This document shows, piece by piece, positions 30,880 through 41,500 of a DNA stretch of 64,000 nucleotides. The translations under genes and the position numbers were made by a program. The notes under the pieces are model-generated. The model had not been told where the DNA came from. It was given only the letters and a program-made list of their open reading frames with translations, and made no database searches. The stretch comes from a virus: positions 1 through 64,000 of the IMG/VR virus record IMGVR_UViG_3300047564_002353, one strand, 5' to 3'. Each line of letters opens with the position of its first letter. Position 1 is the stretch's first letter.

Positions 30880-31219
30880 AAAAAATTACCTTTGGAACAT
30901 GTGTGTTACCTACAATACTACGATCTCGATAATCGCTACCTTTAACCATAATGTCTGGGTTATATTCCTTAATGATGTTAATTAGCTCTTCCGAAGAATC
31001 AAATAACATAACTGTATCTACCGATCGTAAATTGTATAACATAAATTTACGATCATCTTGGTTATTGATAGGTCTTGTACTACCCTTTAGTTCTTTAACT
31101 CTGCGATCAGTATCAATACACACTAACAAATGATCGCCTTGAGATTTGGCAAATTGTAGCAATTCTAAATGTCCTCGGTGTAAGATATCAAAAGTACCGT
31201 TAACTATTACTTTGATCAT
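30821..31219 (-). CDS. Cytidylyltransferase-like adenylyltransferase, HldE C-terminal-like
   Basis: The start MIKVIVNGTFDILHRGH at 31219 gives a 132-residue domain with the GTFD-x-x-HRGH nucleotide motif, LLVCIDTDRRVKELKG, and the closing TEHSTTKTIQDI motif (like ISST). It transfers AMP or CMP to a sugar phosphate, as the C-terminal domain of HldE does with heptose-1-phosphate. It completes the split HldE-like pair with the kinase. Confidence 0.85.
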   Translation of the reverse strand: MIKVIVNGTFDILHRGHLELLQFAKSQGDHLLVCIDTDRRVKELKGSTRPINNQDDRKFMLYNLRSVDTVMLFDSSEELINIIKEYNPDIMVKGSDYRDRSIVGNTHVPKVIFYDRTEHSTTKTIQDIIDRG

Positions 31220-31583
31220 TTTGACTGTCGCCCGGAGCGATACGATAATTGTCTTCAACTGAATCTGCTGTACTAACTTCAAAAATCATGCTATTAGGTT
31301 GCAGTGCTTCTAACTGATGCGGTTGTAAAGGAGGGTTATGCCAAACATCTCCTTCTTTCAATAATTTTTCGTGCATGGTAGCTGTTTTAGTGTCAATGTA
31401 TCTCAGCATAAATTGACCAGCATTTACAAACCAAGTTTCATCCTTTTCTTTATGAAAGTGCATACTAAACTTAGCACGAGCTTTTTCAAACACCATGATT
31501 TTACCGCAGTACTGGTCGTTAGTAGCCCAGATAATTTCATAACCCCAACCTTTTTTTACTGTTCCTTGTAATCTTTCTGTCAT
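31200..31583 (-). CDS. Cupin protein, mannose-6-phosphate isomerase-like
   Basis: The 127-residue product is a cupin: motif 1 SMHFHKEKDETWFV and motif 2 around DVWHNPPLQPHQLEAL, plus a preceding GWGYEIIW signature of type-II sugar isomerase C-terminal domains. It may bind or isomerise a sugar phosphate in the glycan operon. Its start is tied to the GT-fusion stop by a 4-base overlap. Confidence 0.8.
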   Translation of the reverse strand: MTERLQGTVKKGWGYEIIWATNDQYCGKIMVFEKARAKFSMHFHKEKDETWFVNAGQFMLRYIDTKTATMHEKLLKEGDVWHNPPLQPHQLEALQPNSMIFEVSTADSVEDNYRIAPGDSQNDQSNS

Positions 31584-34500
31584 TGTTTTTTCCTAAAATA
31601 GTAATCTCCGTCTGGGCCATTAGTACTAAACATACCTATGTTCTCAAACCCTATACTGCTCATATATTCTATTACTGTGTCTTTTAGCGGAGCACCTTTA
31701 TTATATTCAACACTTTGAAGTTCTAGAATTATATGTTTACATTCTTTTAGTGTTTCTTGAGCACCTTTTAACACATCTAATTCTGCACCTTGCACATCCA
31801 TTTTTATTAAATCAGGCTTAGGCATTTTTTTAAGATTTACCACAGCATCTAACGTCACAGTGTTATAACTTCGTTTATGTGTTTCGTTAAAGTATTGTTC
31901 AGCTTCTGGATTAACTTCCGAGTTTTCCCTATAGTAACTATTACCACCAGGATGATAAGTGTTTTGATAAAACTCCACAGTCTTGCCTGTAGTGTCGCTG
32001 AGCACACCTATGTGATATTGTAACTTATTTTCTTTGTATAAAAATTCGCATTCAGGCATAGCTTCGAATACCACATACTCTGATTCAGGCCAAATGCGTT
32101 TAGCTTCATTAGTCCAATGAAGAACACAAGCACCTATATCATAAATCACTTTTGGTGTAATTGGTAAAGATTTAAGATAGTCGACATGTTGTTGCGGTAT
32201 CAATCTTTGACTGCCGAGTTCTCTAAGACGCTGACTTAAATCTACTTTATTATCAATTACAGGTGTCTTTTCAGAGACAATATCAAAGTATGTGTTTCCT
32301 ATATGTCTACATAAGATATTAGTATCAGCCCATATATTAAATCCTTTACTTCTGGCTTTGTTACAGAAATCAATATCTTCGCTGATAGTGTGTGCATGAT
32401 CCAGTGCAGAATAGTATTTGAATTGAGGATATCCAATACCACGTATAACTTCAGCTTTGATTAGTACACAACCAAAACCGCAGGCTGCAACTTCTACCAG
32501 TCCTCGACTTTGCAGTTTATGATATGGCATGTGTGCTACTCCGCCACGATCAGTTTGCTCATAGACTTCTAGGATTTGTTCTGTTTTTCTTTGTCTATAT
32601 ATAGCAGTGACAACATCTTTATTATGAGATAGCAATCTTGCTAGCGTATCAGAAGGGAAACTCATGTCCGAGTCTACAGCCCAAAGATAGTCGTAGCCTT
32701 TGTCTACCCAATCTGCAATTAGATTTCGTACTTGATCGACATTATATCCATAGAAGTACTGAAATGTGGTTTGGTAACCCTCGGGTATGATCTGATCGTA
32801 GATGCTCTTGAAAGTCTCCGCTTCGATGTTCCTCGCTGTGGGTATTGCTATCAATATCTTTTTTTTTGGCATACTTTGTTTGCTTATAATATCTTTGGCT
32901 GTTTGATTTTGTTCTTCGGCATTTACTTTATAATCATTTAAAGGATTAATATCATTATAATTATACACGATATCTTGTAGACATACAACCTTTTTTGGAT
33001 CTGCTTGTTCAATTAGTGCATAGAACACACTACCATCTCCGCCTGCTCTGTACCATTCGCCTTGAGAATTTTGAAATAGATTGTCATCGCAATTATTAAT
33101 CAAATACTTCTTAAATGTTCTTAAATGTGTATAAGGCAAAATCCAATTAAAATGGTAGTTTCTATAATCCTTACTTTGTTTTACTTGTTCTGGATAAGGT
33201 TGACTGATTAATGGAATATTGTCAACCATACTCCAACAACTACCATAGGTAAACTCTGTGTTACCATCATATATAGAATTGTAATAACTTAGGATAGTAT
33301 TATCATTAACTAGACTATCATCACCATCGAGTATCATTATGATACTGTCATTTTCTAATTTTCTAAACTGTTCTATTTGATTACGTACTGCACCTTGATT
33401 ATTGAAGTTAGTAATTACTGTGAATTTGTCTCTAATATGTTTAGGCAGTTCTGCCAGTGCTTTATTGATAACTTCTCCAGTATTATCTGTACTAGCATCG
33501 TTGATCAAGTAATGATGATAGTTTTCATAATCTTGACAAGCTACACTTTCAATACATCGTGCAATATAATCTGCACAATTATAGAAAGTACTTACAATGT
33601 TTATTCGTTGTTCAGTGGCAGATTTATAATTTTCAAGTTCTACAATATTGTGGTAACGTCTGCGCCAAACTTTGTGTACTCTATGATTGATTTTGCTGAC
33701 CTTGCGATATTCTTCTAAAGAAAGATATAGATTATTCTTTTTAAAGAAGAATTGCTTCCATTGCAGTGCCACAGTGTCCCATCCTGCTACAGGTTTGACA
33801 ATATTACAATAGTATTGTTTCTGTTGATGCAAGTAGGTATTATGATATGCTTGTACTACTTGATCTACAAACTTAACTACTTGCGATTCTAGGTTAATAT
33901 CTGGAAATAATACATTAGGTTCTATAGCATAATCAATAAGATAACAAGCATCTTCTAGAGCTATTTCTTCTAGTGCTCCAAACTTACAAGTTATCAAAGG
34001 AGTGTTATAGCATAAGCTTTCTAGTGTGCTGATACCAAATGTTTCAGGAAAAGCAGAAGGATAAATCATAAAATTAGCACGAGCTAATCTGTCTGCTATT
34101 TCTCGTTGTGGAATAACTCCTGTGAATTCTATATCTAGTTGCTGATTAACAGGATCATCGGCCATTACACGCCAATCTTTTTCCTGTTGATCAGGTTCTG
34201 CACTTTCGCTAAATCTATAATAACCACCAATTACTGTTAATCGTGCTTGAGGTAATAGATGTTTTACTTTAGGCCAAATATGTTTTACTAAAGGGATCAT
34301 ACCCTTGGTCACGCTGGCATTATATACAAATAAGTTTCTGTCTTTACTTTTAATATCTACTTGATCGTGATATAAGTTTACACCATTACGAGTAATAAAA
34401 GTTTTATTTTTCAGTACTTCAAAATTTCTTCTACGACCGTGATTGCAGTTCAACACATAGGTAAGATGCCAATCACTCAGTGTAAAGATATCAGTGATCT

Positions 34501-34933
34501 TATCTTCGACTGCTAGTTGTTCAATAAGATTATCGCCTAGGCAGAACGTATCATGCATCCAAAGTATTCTTTGTTTAGCTTTAGATAATATTCTTTCGTA
34601 CAAGTTCATTTGTGCAAATGGCCAAGCACGATTATCGTTTAGTTGCGGATATTGATTAGGATGACAAAATGGTATAACAGTTCTACTGCTGATCACAATA
34701 TCGAAATATTGATCTTCTGCAAGATTAGCCAGCGGAAGATATCGTACATTATCATATACACCAGGCTGTGCGTGATCTGTAGTACAATTATTAAAAACGG
34801 TGACATCGAAATTTAATGCGGCTAGTTCTTTGGACACCAGTGTAACTGCACTTTCTGATCCGCCTAACCCTTGTTTGAATACAGTAGTTCCGTCGTAAGG
34901 AATACCAATAATATCTATAATAGCAATTTTCAT
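31580..34933 (-). CDS. Multidomain glycosyltransferase-FkbM methyltransferase fusion
   Basis: The 1117-residue product has at least four domains: a GT4-type transferase (about 1-390, GGSESAV near the start, RNGV, and the E-x7-E motif FPETFGISTLE at 296-306), a GT2-type transferase (about 443-670, VSTFYNCADYI, DGDDS), a third GT-A-like domain (about 692-880, ILIAIPTARN, DSDMSFPSD), and an FkbM-type methyltransferase (about 928-1110, YDIGACVLHW, IKMDVQGAELDVLKGA). It should build and methylate a glycan, possibly on virions, DNA or the host surface. One long chain lets the steps be coupled. Confidence 0.88.
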   Translation of the reverse strand: MKIAIIDIIGIPYDGTTVFKQGLGGSESAVTLVSKELAALNFDVTVFNNCTTDHAQPGVYDNVRYLPLANLAEDQYFDIVISSRTVIPFCHPNQYPQLNDNRAWPFAQMNLYERILSKAKQRILWMHDTFCLGDNLIEQLAVEDKITDIFTLSDWHLTYVLNCNHGRRRNFEVLKNKTFITRNGVNLYHDQVDIKSKDRNLFVYNASVTKGMIPLVKHIWPKVKHLLPQARLTVIGGYYRFSESAEPDQQEKDWRVMADDPVNQQLDIEFTGVIPQREIADRLARANFMIYPSAFPETFGISTLESLCYNTPLITCKFGALEEIALEDACYLIDYAIEPNVLFPDINLESQVVKFVDQVVQAYHNTYLHQQKQYYCNIVKPVAGWDTVALQWKQFFFKKNNLYLSLEEYRKVSKINHRVHKVWRRRYHNIVELENYKSATEQRINIVSTFYNCADYIARCIESVACQDYENYHHYLINDASTDNTGEVINKALAELPKHIRDKFTVITNFNNQGAVRNQIEQFRKLENDSIIMILDGDDSLVNDNTILSYYNSIYDGNTEFTYGSCWSMVDNIPLISQPYPEQVKQSKDYRNYHFNWILPYTHLRTFKKYLINNCDDNLFQNSQGEWYRAGGDGSVFYALIEQADPKKVVCLQDIVYNYNDINPLNDYKVNAEEQNQTAKDIISKQSMPKKKILIAIPTARNIEAETFKSIYDQIIPEGYQTTFQYFYGYNVDQVRNLIADWVDKGYDYLWAVDSDMSFPSDTLARLLSHNKDVVTAIYRQRKTEQILEVYEQTDRGGVAHMPYHKLQSRGLVEVAACGFGCVLIKAEVIRGIGYPQFKYYSALDHAHTISEDIDFCNKARSKGFNIWADTNILCRHIGNTYFDIVSEKTPVIDNKVDLSQRLRELGSQRLIPQQHVDYLKSLPITPKVIYDIGACVLHWTNEAKRIWPESEYVVFEAMPECEFLYKENKLQYHIGVLSDTTGKTVEFYQNTYHPGGNSYYRENSEVNPEAEQYFNETHKRSYNTVTLDAVVNLKKMPKPDLIKMDVQGAELDVLKGAQETLKECKHIILELQSVEYNKGAPLKDTVIEYMSSIGFENIGMFSTNGPDGDYYFRKKQ

Positions 34934-34963
34934 ACTATTATATATGCAGATTAATTTTTGCTT

Positions 34964-35317
34964 TTAAGAAATATACCAGATTTGTACCGGATCTTCATTT
35001 ATCACAATTGGGCTAGCCTTAGTATAGATAAATGTAGATGCTTGATATTGTAAGCTCATCGAAGGTACTGTGAATCCGTATCTTGGCGGATTGCCTGCCG
35101 AAGGAATGAATACTACTTGATTACTGCCTACTGTAGTAAATTCAGTTGTAAGATTAGTTCCGAATTCAGTAGTCGGAACTTTCCACGGAAATTCTGATAT
35201 ACTAGGGCTTTGACCACTAACTATGCTGGTGATCGAAGCTGTTTCGAAATCTGTGTTAACATTTTCGCTAAGACTACTGCTAGGAGTTATCAGTCCAAAC
35301 GGTGTAGGAATAGCCAT
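34964..35317 (-). CDS. Small beta-rich virion protein, 117 residues
   Basis: The product (MAIPTPFGLITPSSSLSENV...) is Ser/Thr/Ile-rich and ends in IVINEDPVQIWYIS. It sits at the end of the adhesin operon, one base after the 35319 gene. It may be a fibre cap or chaperone-like piece; no family is recognised. Confidence 0.6.
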   Translation of the reverse strand: MAIPTPFGLITPSSSLSENVNTDFETASITSIVSGQSPSISEFPWKVPTTEFGTNLTTEFTTVGSNQVVFIPSAGNPPRYGFTVPSMSLQYQASTFIYTKASPIVINEDPVQIWYIS

Positions 35318-35318
35318 A

Positions 35319-36593
35319 TTATGCTGCTCTTAAAAACCATAAGTCTTTATAGCTTGTATTACCTGTTCGAACTGGAACGTAGGTTTCTCCGCCGATTGTA
35401 TATGAACTACCAGTAACAAAATAATCAGTCATTGCTGTTGTACCATGCATGCCTTTCAATATCCCCGGTGCTGTTCCTATTGCATAGGCAGAACTCTCCA
35501 TGTTACAGCAATTAAATACCACTGGGTATACTGGAGGAACACTCAGCCCTGTAGCTGTATCTGCTACTACACCATCACTATAATAATAATAGCTGCTATT
35601 ATTAATATACTGTCCCCAATTACTGTTTAACGGACTTTGAAACAAGGGGTTTCTTAAAATTCTGTTACTGTGATAAGTCTGAGTGGCGTAACTATTCATT
35701 TGCGACCATCCGTTGAATCCTGTCATCTGACACTGTTGGGTTGAATTATAAACTCTTCCGCCAAAAATTCCTGTTGTGACACCGGTTCCAACTTGTGTTC
35801 CCGCTGAATTTATGGTAGCTGCCCATGCAGCAACATGTTCGGTATGATTATATTGAACACTACTAGCACTACCAGTAAGTCCGGCACTATTCTCTCTTCT
35901 AGTATAGGCCATTACCACCCAAGGCGGATTATCTGTTCTGCTTAATTCCCAACCGCCTACAGTTCTTATTCCAAAGTAAAACAAGTAGTCGGGTGTCGAA
36001 ATTATTATATAATTAGCAGTGATTGCCACAGTATAAGTTCTGCCAGATTCATCGAATCTCGCTCTATGATTAGTTGTTGTTGCACCAACACCTTCAGCAA
36101 CTGCTGTTGCTCCACTGGTATACTGATTATCTCTAGGTCTTTGAAAATAATTAGCATTCGAACTTTCTATGGCTACGCTAGTTGGATTGTCTGTAGTACA
36201 ACCTGCATGCCAACGAACACCAGGATAGCTGGTAAAACTACTATTAAACGGGTAATCGACTGTTCCAAATGCTACTCGATAATAAGGATAAGTTGTTTTT
36301 CCTGTTTCTTTATACAGATCTAACCACTGACTTGCAGCACTAGCAGTGAAAGTTGAGGATGAAGTATAATGATTGCTAGTACTGGCTAACCAACCTCCTG
36401 CTTCAGTATTTGAAATTACAGTTATACAATTATGACTATTATTTCTTGTTCCTGATGAGTTAACAGGATTGTTAACTGGAGTAGCGCCAGCTGCTGCTGT
36501 GGCAATAGCATGTATACTGGCCATCACATTATAATGTCTTGATTTTTGATCATTTGCATGACCGCCTACATCTGGGTCTATAGTACATAACAT
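35319..36593 (-). CDS. Putative tail-fibre/adhesin protein, 424 residues
   Basis: The product is Ser/Thr/Asn/Tyr/Gly-rich with little Lys, the composition of trimeric fibre tips. Visible segments include VGGHANDQKSRHYNVMAS and HAGCTTDNPTSVAIES, and many aromatic pairs. No named domain is recognised. It lies with other fibre genes, so a host-recognition role is likely. Confidence 0.6.
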   Translation of the reverse strand: MLCTIDPDVGGHANDQKSRHYNVMASIHAIATAAAGATPVNNPVNSSGTRNNSHNCITVISNTEAGGWLASTSNHYTSSSTFTASAASQWLDLYKETGKTTYPYYRVAFGTVDYPFNSSFTSYPGVRWHAGCTTDNPTSVAIESSNANYFQRPRDNQYTSGATAVAEGVGATTTNHRARFDESGRTYTVAITANYIIISTPDYLFYFGIRTVGGWELSRTDNPPWVVMAYTRRENSAGLTGSASSVQYNHTEHVAAWAATINSAGTQVGTGVTTGIFGGRVYNSTQQCQMTGFNGWSQMNSYATQTYHSNRILRNPLFQSPLNSNWGQYINNSSYYYYSDGVVADTATGLSVPPVYPVVFNCCNMESSAYAIGTAPGILKGMHGTTAMTDYFVTGSSYTIGGETYVPVRTGNTSYKDLWFLRAA

Positions 36594-36600
36594 AATATTT

Positions 36601-37419
36601 TTATCCTTCTGCGACTACTGAATAATCATAAGACACACACCTAGGTGTACCATTAATATTATAAACAGTGTCACTTACAATTAAGTTGTTGCCAACTTTA
36701 AATAATCCATATACACCAAATGCTGAAAATCCTTGAGTAGTATGACTTAAAAATACAGGATTTTCAATAACTACGCCTTGATTGGTTGCATTAGATCTAA
36801 ATGTGGGTGCTGTTAAATTTGTTAAACTTCCAGTTAGAGCAGCATATCCTGAACTTGATCCTGAAATAGAATAAGCATAAGGAATACCGTATGTTGAATC
36901 AGTAGTTTTAATATAAGCCATTTTCATATTAGTAGTATATGTGGCTGTTATACCGTTTTGTCCTAGATCAAAAAGTCCAAATCCTATACCGCTGAACGGA
37001 CTATTAAAAAATATACAATTGTTGTTCATAATGATATTAATACCCGATGGAAACTGATCCGATGCAACATAGGCACTGGCTCTCAAATTAACTGTATATG
37101 CTACACTGTTTAATAACGTATCGGTTCCTGCGGTATACCCTTGTGCTACAGTAAAAGTAGTCAACGTAGTTCCACTAAATGTTAATCTAAAATAATGTGT
37201 AGTAGCAACACTACCATGAGTTTTGCTAAATGTATAACTAGTTCCATTAACTTTGACTAATTTAGCCGAAGGATAAGTTCCAGAAAAAGAACTAACAGAT
37301 GTATTAGCACCTGCACTTAATCCACTAGTACTGGTAATTGATCCATCTAGTATTCCAACTATATCTGCAATAAAATTAGCACTAGATATTGTGGAAAGCA
37401 TTCTATATTTTACTAGCAT
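36601..37419 (-). CDS. Putative fibre protein, 272 residues
   Basis: The start MLVKYRMLSTISSANF at 37419 follows GAAGGA and nearly overlaps the previous stop. The product is Thr/Ser/Gly-rich and beta-like (GVVIENPVFLSHTTQGFSAF, GLFKVGNNLIVSDTVY). The function is unknown; the context is the adhesin cluster. Confidence 0.6.
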   Translation of the reverse strand: MLVKYRMLSTISSANFIADIVGILDGSITSTSGLSAGANTSVSSFSGTYPSAKLVKVNGTSYTFSKTHGSVATTHYFRLTFSGTTLTTFTVAQGYTAGTDTLLNSVAYTVNLRASAYVASDQFPSGINIIMNNNCIFFNSPFSGIGFGLFDLGQNGITATYTTNMKMAYIKTTDSTYGIPYAYSISGSSSGYAALTGSLTNLTAPTFRSNATNQGVVIENPVFLSHTTQGFSAFGVYGLFKVGNNLIVSDTVYNINGTPRCVSYDYSVVAEG

Positions 37420-37420
37420 T

Positions 37421-37723
37421 TCATTGTCCTTCTTCGGCTGGATCTGACTCAGGTTGTTCTGGTACAACTTCTTCAGGTTCCGGTAATGGCAGTTCTACAT
37501 ATAAAGAAAAGTTACTGTCATCTACCGTGGTATTTCTAGTATAAACAACCCAGGTTTTATTTATTTTGGTTACTACTGCATCTATCAAATTTGTTCCGGC
37601 AGCTCTGGCAAAATCCAAAGTAATTGCTTCAACTGGATCTTGATCATCTTCGATAGATCCTGCAAATACATAAATTTTACTTGGCTCTTTGCCGAACATA
37701 TTTTGTAAATCATTGTGGTTCAT
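37421..37723 (-). CDS. Small acidic protein, 100 residues
   Basis: The product starts MNHNDLQNMFGKEPSKIYVF, has a strand pattern (VVTKINKTWVVYTRNTTV) and an acidic proline-rich tail (PEPEEVVPEQPESDPAEEG). The next gene starts just after its TGA. It may be a structural or assembly protein. A late octamer lies 22 bases before its ATG. Confidence 0.6.
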   Translation of the reverse strand: MNHNDLQNMFGKEPSKIYVFAGSIEDDQDPVEAITLDFARAAGTNLIDAVVTKINKTWVVYTRNTTVDDSNFSLYVELPLPEPEEVVPEQPESDPAEEGQ

Positions 37724-37744
37724 AATTATCTCTTTTACGAAAAG

Positions 37745-37752
37745 TATTTATC
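37745..37752 (-). promoter_or_regulatory. T4-like late promoter octamer GATAAATA
   Basis: GATAAATA on the minus strand, 22 bases before the ATG at 37723. Confidence 0.6.
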
Positions 37753-37772
37753 TACAACTAAAACTTGCATAA

Positions 37773-38567
37773 TTAACTGGTAGTATATTTGATCTTAACA
37801 AATAAATCTGTGGCTGAATTTCCTGTAACATCAATAGTCAAATAATCTGTAGTCAATAAATCTACATTAATTGACACTGGCGACATTACATATTGATTCT
37901 GGCTAATTGTAAATGTTTGCCCTATAGTTGTGCCGTTCTTTTTTATAATAAATGTAAAATCTCCGGCTGTTGCTGAAGTAGATAGGTTAGCATATACTGT
38001 ATTAATATTGATATTATTCGGAGGATAGTATCTAGACGATCCAACTAATGGGGGAGATATTGATCCGTTTATTGCTACACTAATATATGTAGATCCATCA
38101 GCACCTCTGCTACCTGTATATCCTCCAGCAGGACCTGCTGATCCAGTATATCCTACAATTCTACCTACATTGGTCCAACTACTGCCGCCCCATACCCAAA
38201 GATATCCAGTGTCGTCAGTAATATACCCATCACCGATATCGCCGACATAAGGATCAGGCAGATTAGCACTCGATGCAACTGTGCCTACAATGGCTACACT
38301 GGTACCGTCAGTTCCATTGGATCCGGCACTGCCTGTATAACCTTGACTACCTGTGTATCCAACGGCGGCAAATTCTCCTGGTATACCTTGACTGCCAGTA
38401 TATCCTATTGATCCAGTATATCCTTGACTACCAGTATATCCTTCACTACCTGTATAACCTGTGCTGAGAGAAGTTGCCTTCCAGTAGACACCATTAAACA
38501 CCCAGGAACGATTACCTTCGGTGTACGTGTCATTTAAACTAGGATTGTTAGGAAAATTTATAGGCAT
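37773..38567 (-). CDS. Short collagen-like fibre protein, 264 residues
   Basis: The product begins with a fibre-type N-terminus (NFPNNPSLNDTYTEGNRSWVFNGVYWKA), then short Gly-X-Y runs (GYTGSQGYTGS type) around one copy of the roughly 55-residue module GTSVAIVGTVASSANLP...GYLWVWGGSSWTNVG that also occurs five times in the 1505-residue protein. A beta domain follows. It is probably a trimeric fibre. Confidence 0.78.
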   Translation of the reverse strand: MPINFPNNPSLNDTYTEGNRSWVFNGVYWKATSLSTGYTGSEGYTGSQGYTGSIGYTGSQGIPGEFAAVGYTGSQGYTGSAGSNGTDGTSVAIVGTVASSANLPDPYVGDIGDGYITDDTGYLWVWGGSSWTNVGRIVGYTGSAGPAGGYTGSRGADGSTYISVAINGSISPPLVGSSRYYPPNNININTVYANLSTSATAGDFTFIIKKNGTTIGQTFTISQNQYVMSPVSINVDLLTTDYLTIDVTGNSATDLFVKIKYTTS

Positions 38568-38576
38568 AATACTTTC

Positions 38577-38584
38577 TATTTATG
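38577..38584 (-). promoter_or_regulatory. Late promoter-like octamer CATAAATA
   Basis: CATAAATA on the minus strand, 9 bases before the ATG at 38567. Confidence 0.45.
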
Positions 38585-38586
38585 AA

Positions 38587-41500
38587 TTATTGTAACAGTA
38601 GTGGTGCTGTAGGTACTACAATAGTACGATCATATAATGTAACACGTAAATCACTGATATATCCATTAAAATAACTAGCGCCGCCGCCTCGAGCAGCTCC
38701 TAGATAAATTATATCAGTTTGATTAAAATCTGTGCTTACAGTACCAGTCGCACTTACAGTACCATCGATATAGATATTAAATTGGTTAGCACCTATTCCC
38801 GATCTTACCACAGCGATATGTGTCCAAACTCCGGTTGATATTGTAGTAGTTGTAGTTATGGCTGTGCTAACATTTGTAAATACAACTTGATTTGTAGCAC
38901 TTAAAGACAGTGCCCACCCTGTTGGAGTACTAGCACCTTTGTTAATAAGATTACCTGAATTTCCAGCGATGATATAAATCCACATGTCTATTGTAAAATT
39001 TTTAAGACTAAATGTATGGTATGGTAAATGTGCAATTTTTAATCTATTATTAACAGTACCGTCAAAGAATAAACTTGTTTTGCCCCATTTACTTAATTGA
39101 GAACTCACTCTTGCATTTGTAACATCGGAGTAAATTGTAGATTTAGTAGTAAAATCTTTCATAGCTGCGCTGTCAAAATTTGTTAACATTACACATTCTT
39201 CAAAAGTAGTGTTTATGTTATTTGTATTTGGGTAGGAACTAATAGAATTAGAACCATGAGTATTTAAAGGTGCAATAGGAGGAGTAAACACAACATCTCC
39301 AACAGCTGATCCTCCTGTGTAAACTCCAACACCCTTGACTATTCTTAAATCAAAAATGTATCCTCGAAAATGATTAGTGCCGTCTGAACCAATTCTAGGA
39401 CTTCCAGTTCCGTTAGCCGAATTCGTTCCTGTGGCGTTGATATTTTGTAATACACCATTTATGTATACTCTACAGGTTCCGCTTATTCTTGTCCATACCA
39501 CGTGTGCCCAAGCATTATATGGTACGAATAAAGCTGCTACATCTGTTGCGGCGTGCGTATATATTTGCCAAGCTAATCTATTGCTGCTTCTTAAAAAAAG
39601 TTGGTACGAATTTGTAGCACTTGAGGTCCAGAAATTAAAAATCATACGACTCACTGCTGCCGTGTTTGTAGGATAAATCCAAGATTCTATAGTAAAGTCG
39701 CCTGTGCCTAAAGAAAGAGAGCTTTGCTCATTTACTGTTGTTAATAAATCATTACTTCCATCAAAATAACAACTAGTGCCGTTTGTCAGTTCATCGTATT
39801 GAGTAGATGGTGCAAATGGCGTAAATGGTTGTGTTGCAACTGTTCCGCTGGCAGTTAATATAAATGAATTGTTACTATTGTCGACAAATCTATTCGATTG
39901 ACAAGTTAATAGAGTTGTTTCTGATCCAGTTAATGCAGAAATATTTGTTCCTGCACTTTGAATTCTAGATAACGGCGATGTTGGTGGAGTAAATGTACCG
40001 GTGTACACTGCGGTGCCGTTAACCACACGAAAATTGGAAATGTTTCCAAGCATAAATGCAGTAGATCCTGTAAGTGACCCAATATATGAAATTTGAGCAG
40101 TAGGACTAGCTATTGTTGCAGCAGTAAAACTAATTACAGATGATCCATTCAAATACAAGTTGCAGGCACTTCCATTTTTTACGAAGGCAATATGATACCA
40201 TCCACTTGTAGTTATGATACCAGTAGATGATGCAATAGTTGCCTCACTTGTGCCAGTAATTGAATAAAATATCTGAAGTGCGCCAGTAGTCAATGCTGCT
40301 ATAGACAATCCTCTAATACCACTTCCACTACTATTTGCATCCCTGGCAAAAAAAACTCTATTGGATGCCAATGAATCTACCTTCGCCCACATTTCAATAG
40401 TAAAGCTATTAGCAGCAGTCCACAGTGCATTAGCAGCAGCAATACTTAAATAATCCCCAGTGCCATCAAAATAATTACTCCACCCTACGTGACTAAATGG
40501 AGTGAATGTGCTTGTAGCTACATCTCCAGAAAAACTAATAATTCTATGTGAATTTACTTTATCAAACGCAACTTTATTATTATAATCTCTGCGTCCTTTT
40601 AATGTTAATATACTTGTGCTTGAAGCTGAAAATGTTGTATTAACATTAGTTGTTACGGAGTACGGAGTAGAAGATCCATACGGCAATAAATCAGCGATAG
40701 GCGGTGTAAAATCGCCTGTGTAAACTGCAACACCTTTTACAATACGGAAATTACTAATAAACCCACTCCAGGGATCGGTAGTGTCACCTTGTACACCTAT
40801 TCTAAATTCTTTAAGGAAGCCGCTGAACCAAATATTAGTATCAGCAAATGTTCTTGCACCTCCAGAATCAGACTTTCCATTAATATAAAAGTATATAGAA
40901 TTACCACTTCTTACCACAGCAAGATGTACCCAGGTATTGTATGGAACAGAGTCAGTAGAAGTTAACGTAGCAGTGCCGCCATCTGATTCTTTTCTCAATA
41001 CAAATTCTATTTTACTTGCTGTAGTTATACGCCAAATCCATGCTCCGCCGCCTGACCATGTACTTGCTATACCCCGTATAGCACTAAATGCAACATTAGA
41101 ATAAACCCAAGCTTCAAAAGTAAAATCACTACTTCCCATTAAGAAAGCATCACTGAACCCTGTGGCTGTTGTAGGAATTGAAACATATTGTGATGTGCTA
41201 TTTGCAAAATATCCGCTGCCTGAAGTTATATCTGTGTTTGCAAATGGGCTAAACGTCACAGTTTCTGCCTCACCGCTTTTTGTTAAATTCAATTTATATG
41301 AACTGTTATCAACAATGTTACCATTTTGACAAGTTAATAGACTTGTTTCGGTACCTTGAGGAGGATTAACGCCTCCACTAGTTATTCCTAATGGAGCAGT
41401 AGGTGGTGTGAAAGTAGTTGTATAAACTGCCCTTCCTTTGACTACTCTAAGATTACTGATATATCCGTTCAAATCATTTGCGTTGAGGTATCCGCAACCA

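Noticed and set aside
34934-34963. Promoter before the 1117-residue glycosyltransferase gene
   Set aside because: A TATAAT occurs three bases before the ATG, but no TTGACA-like box lies 16-18 bases upstream.
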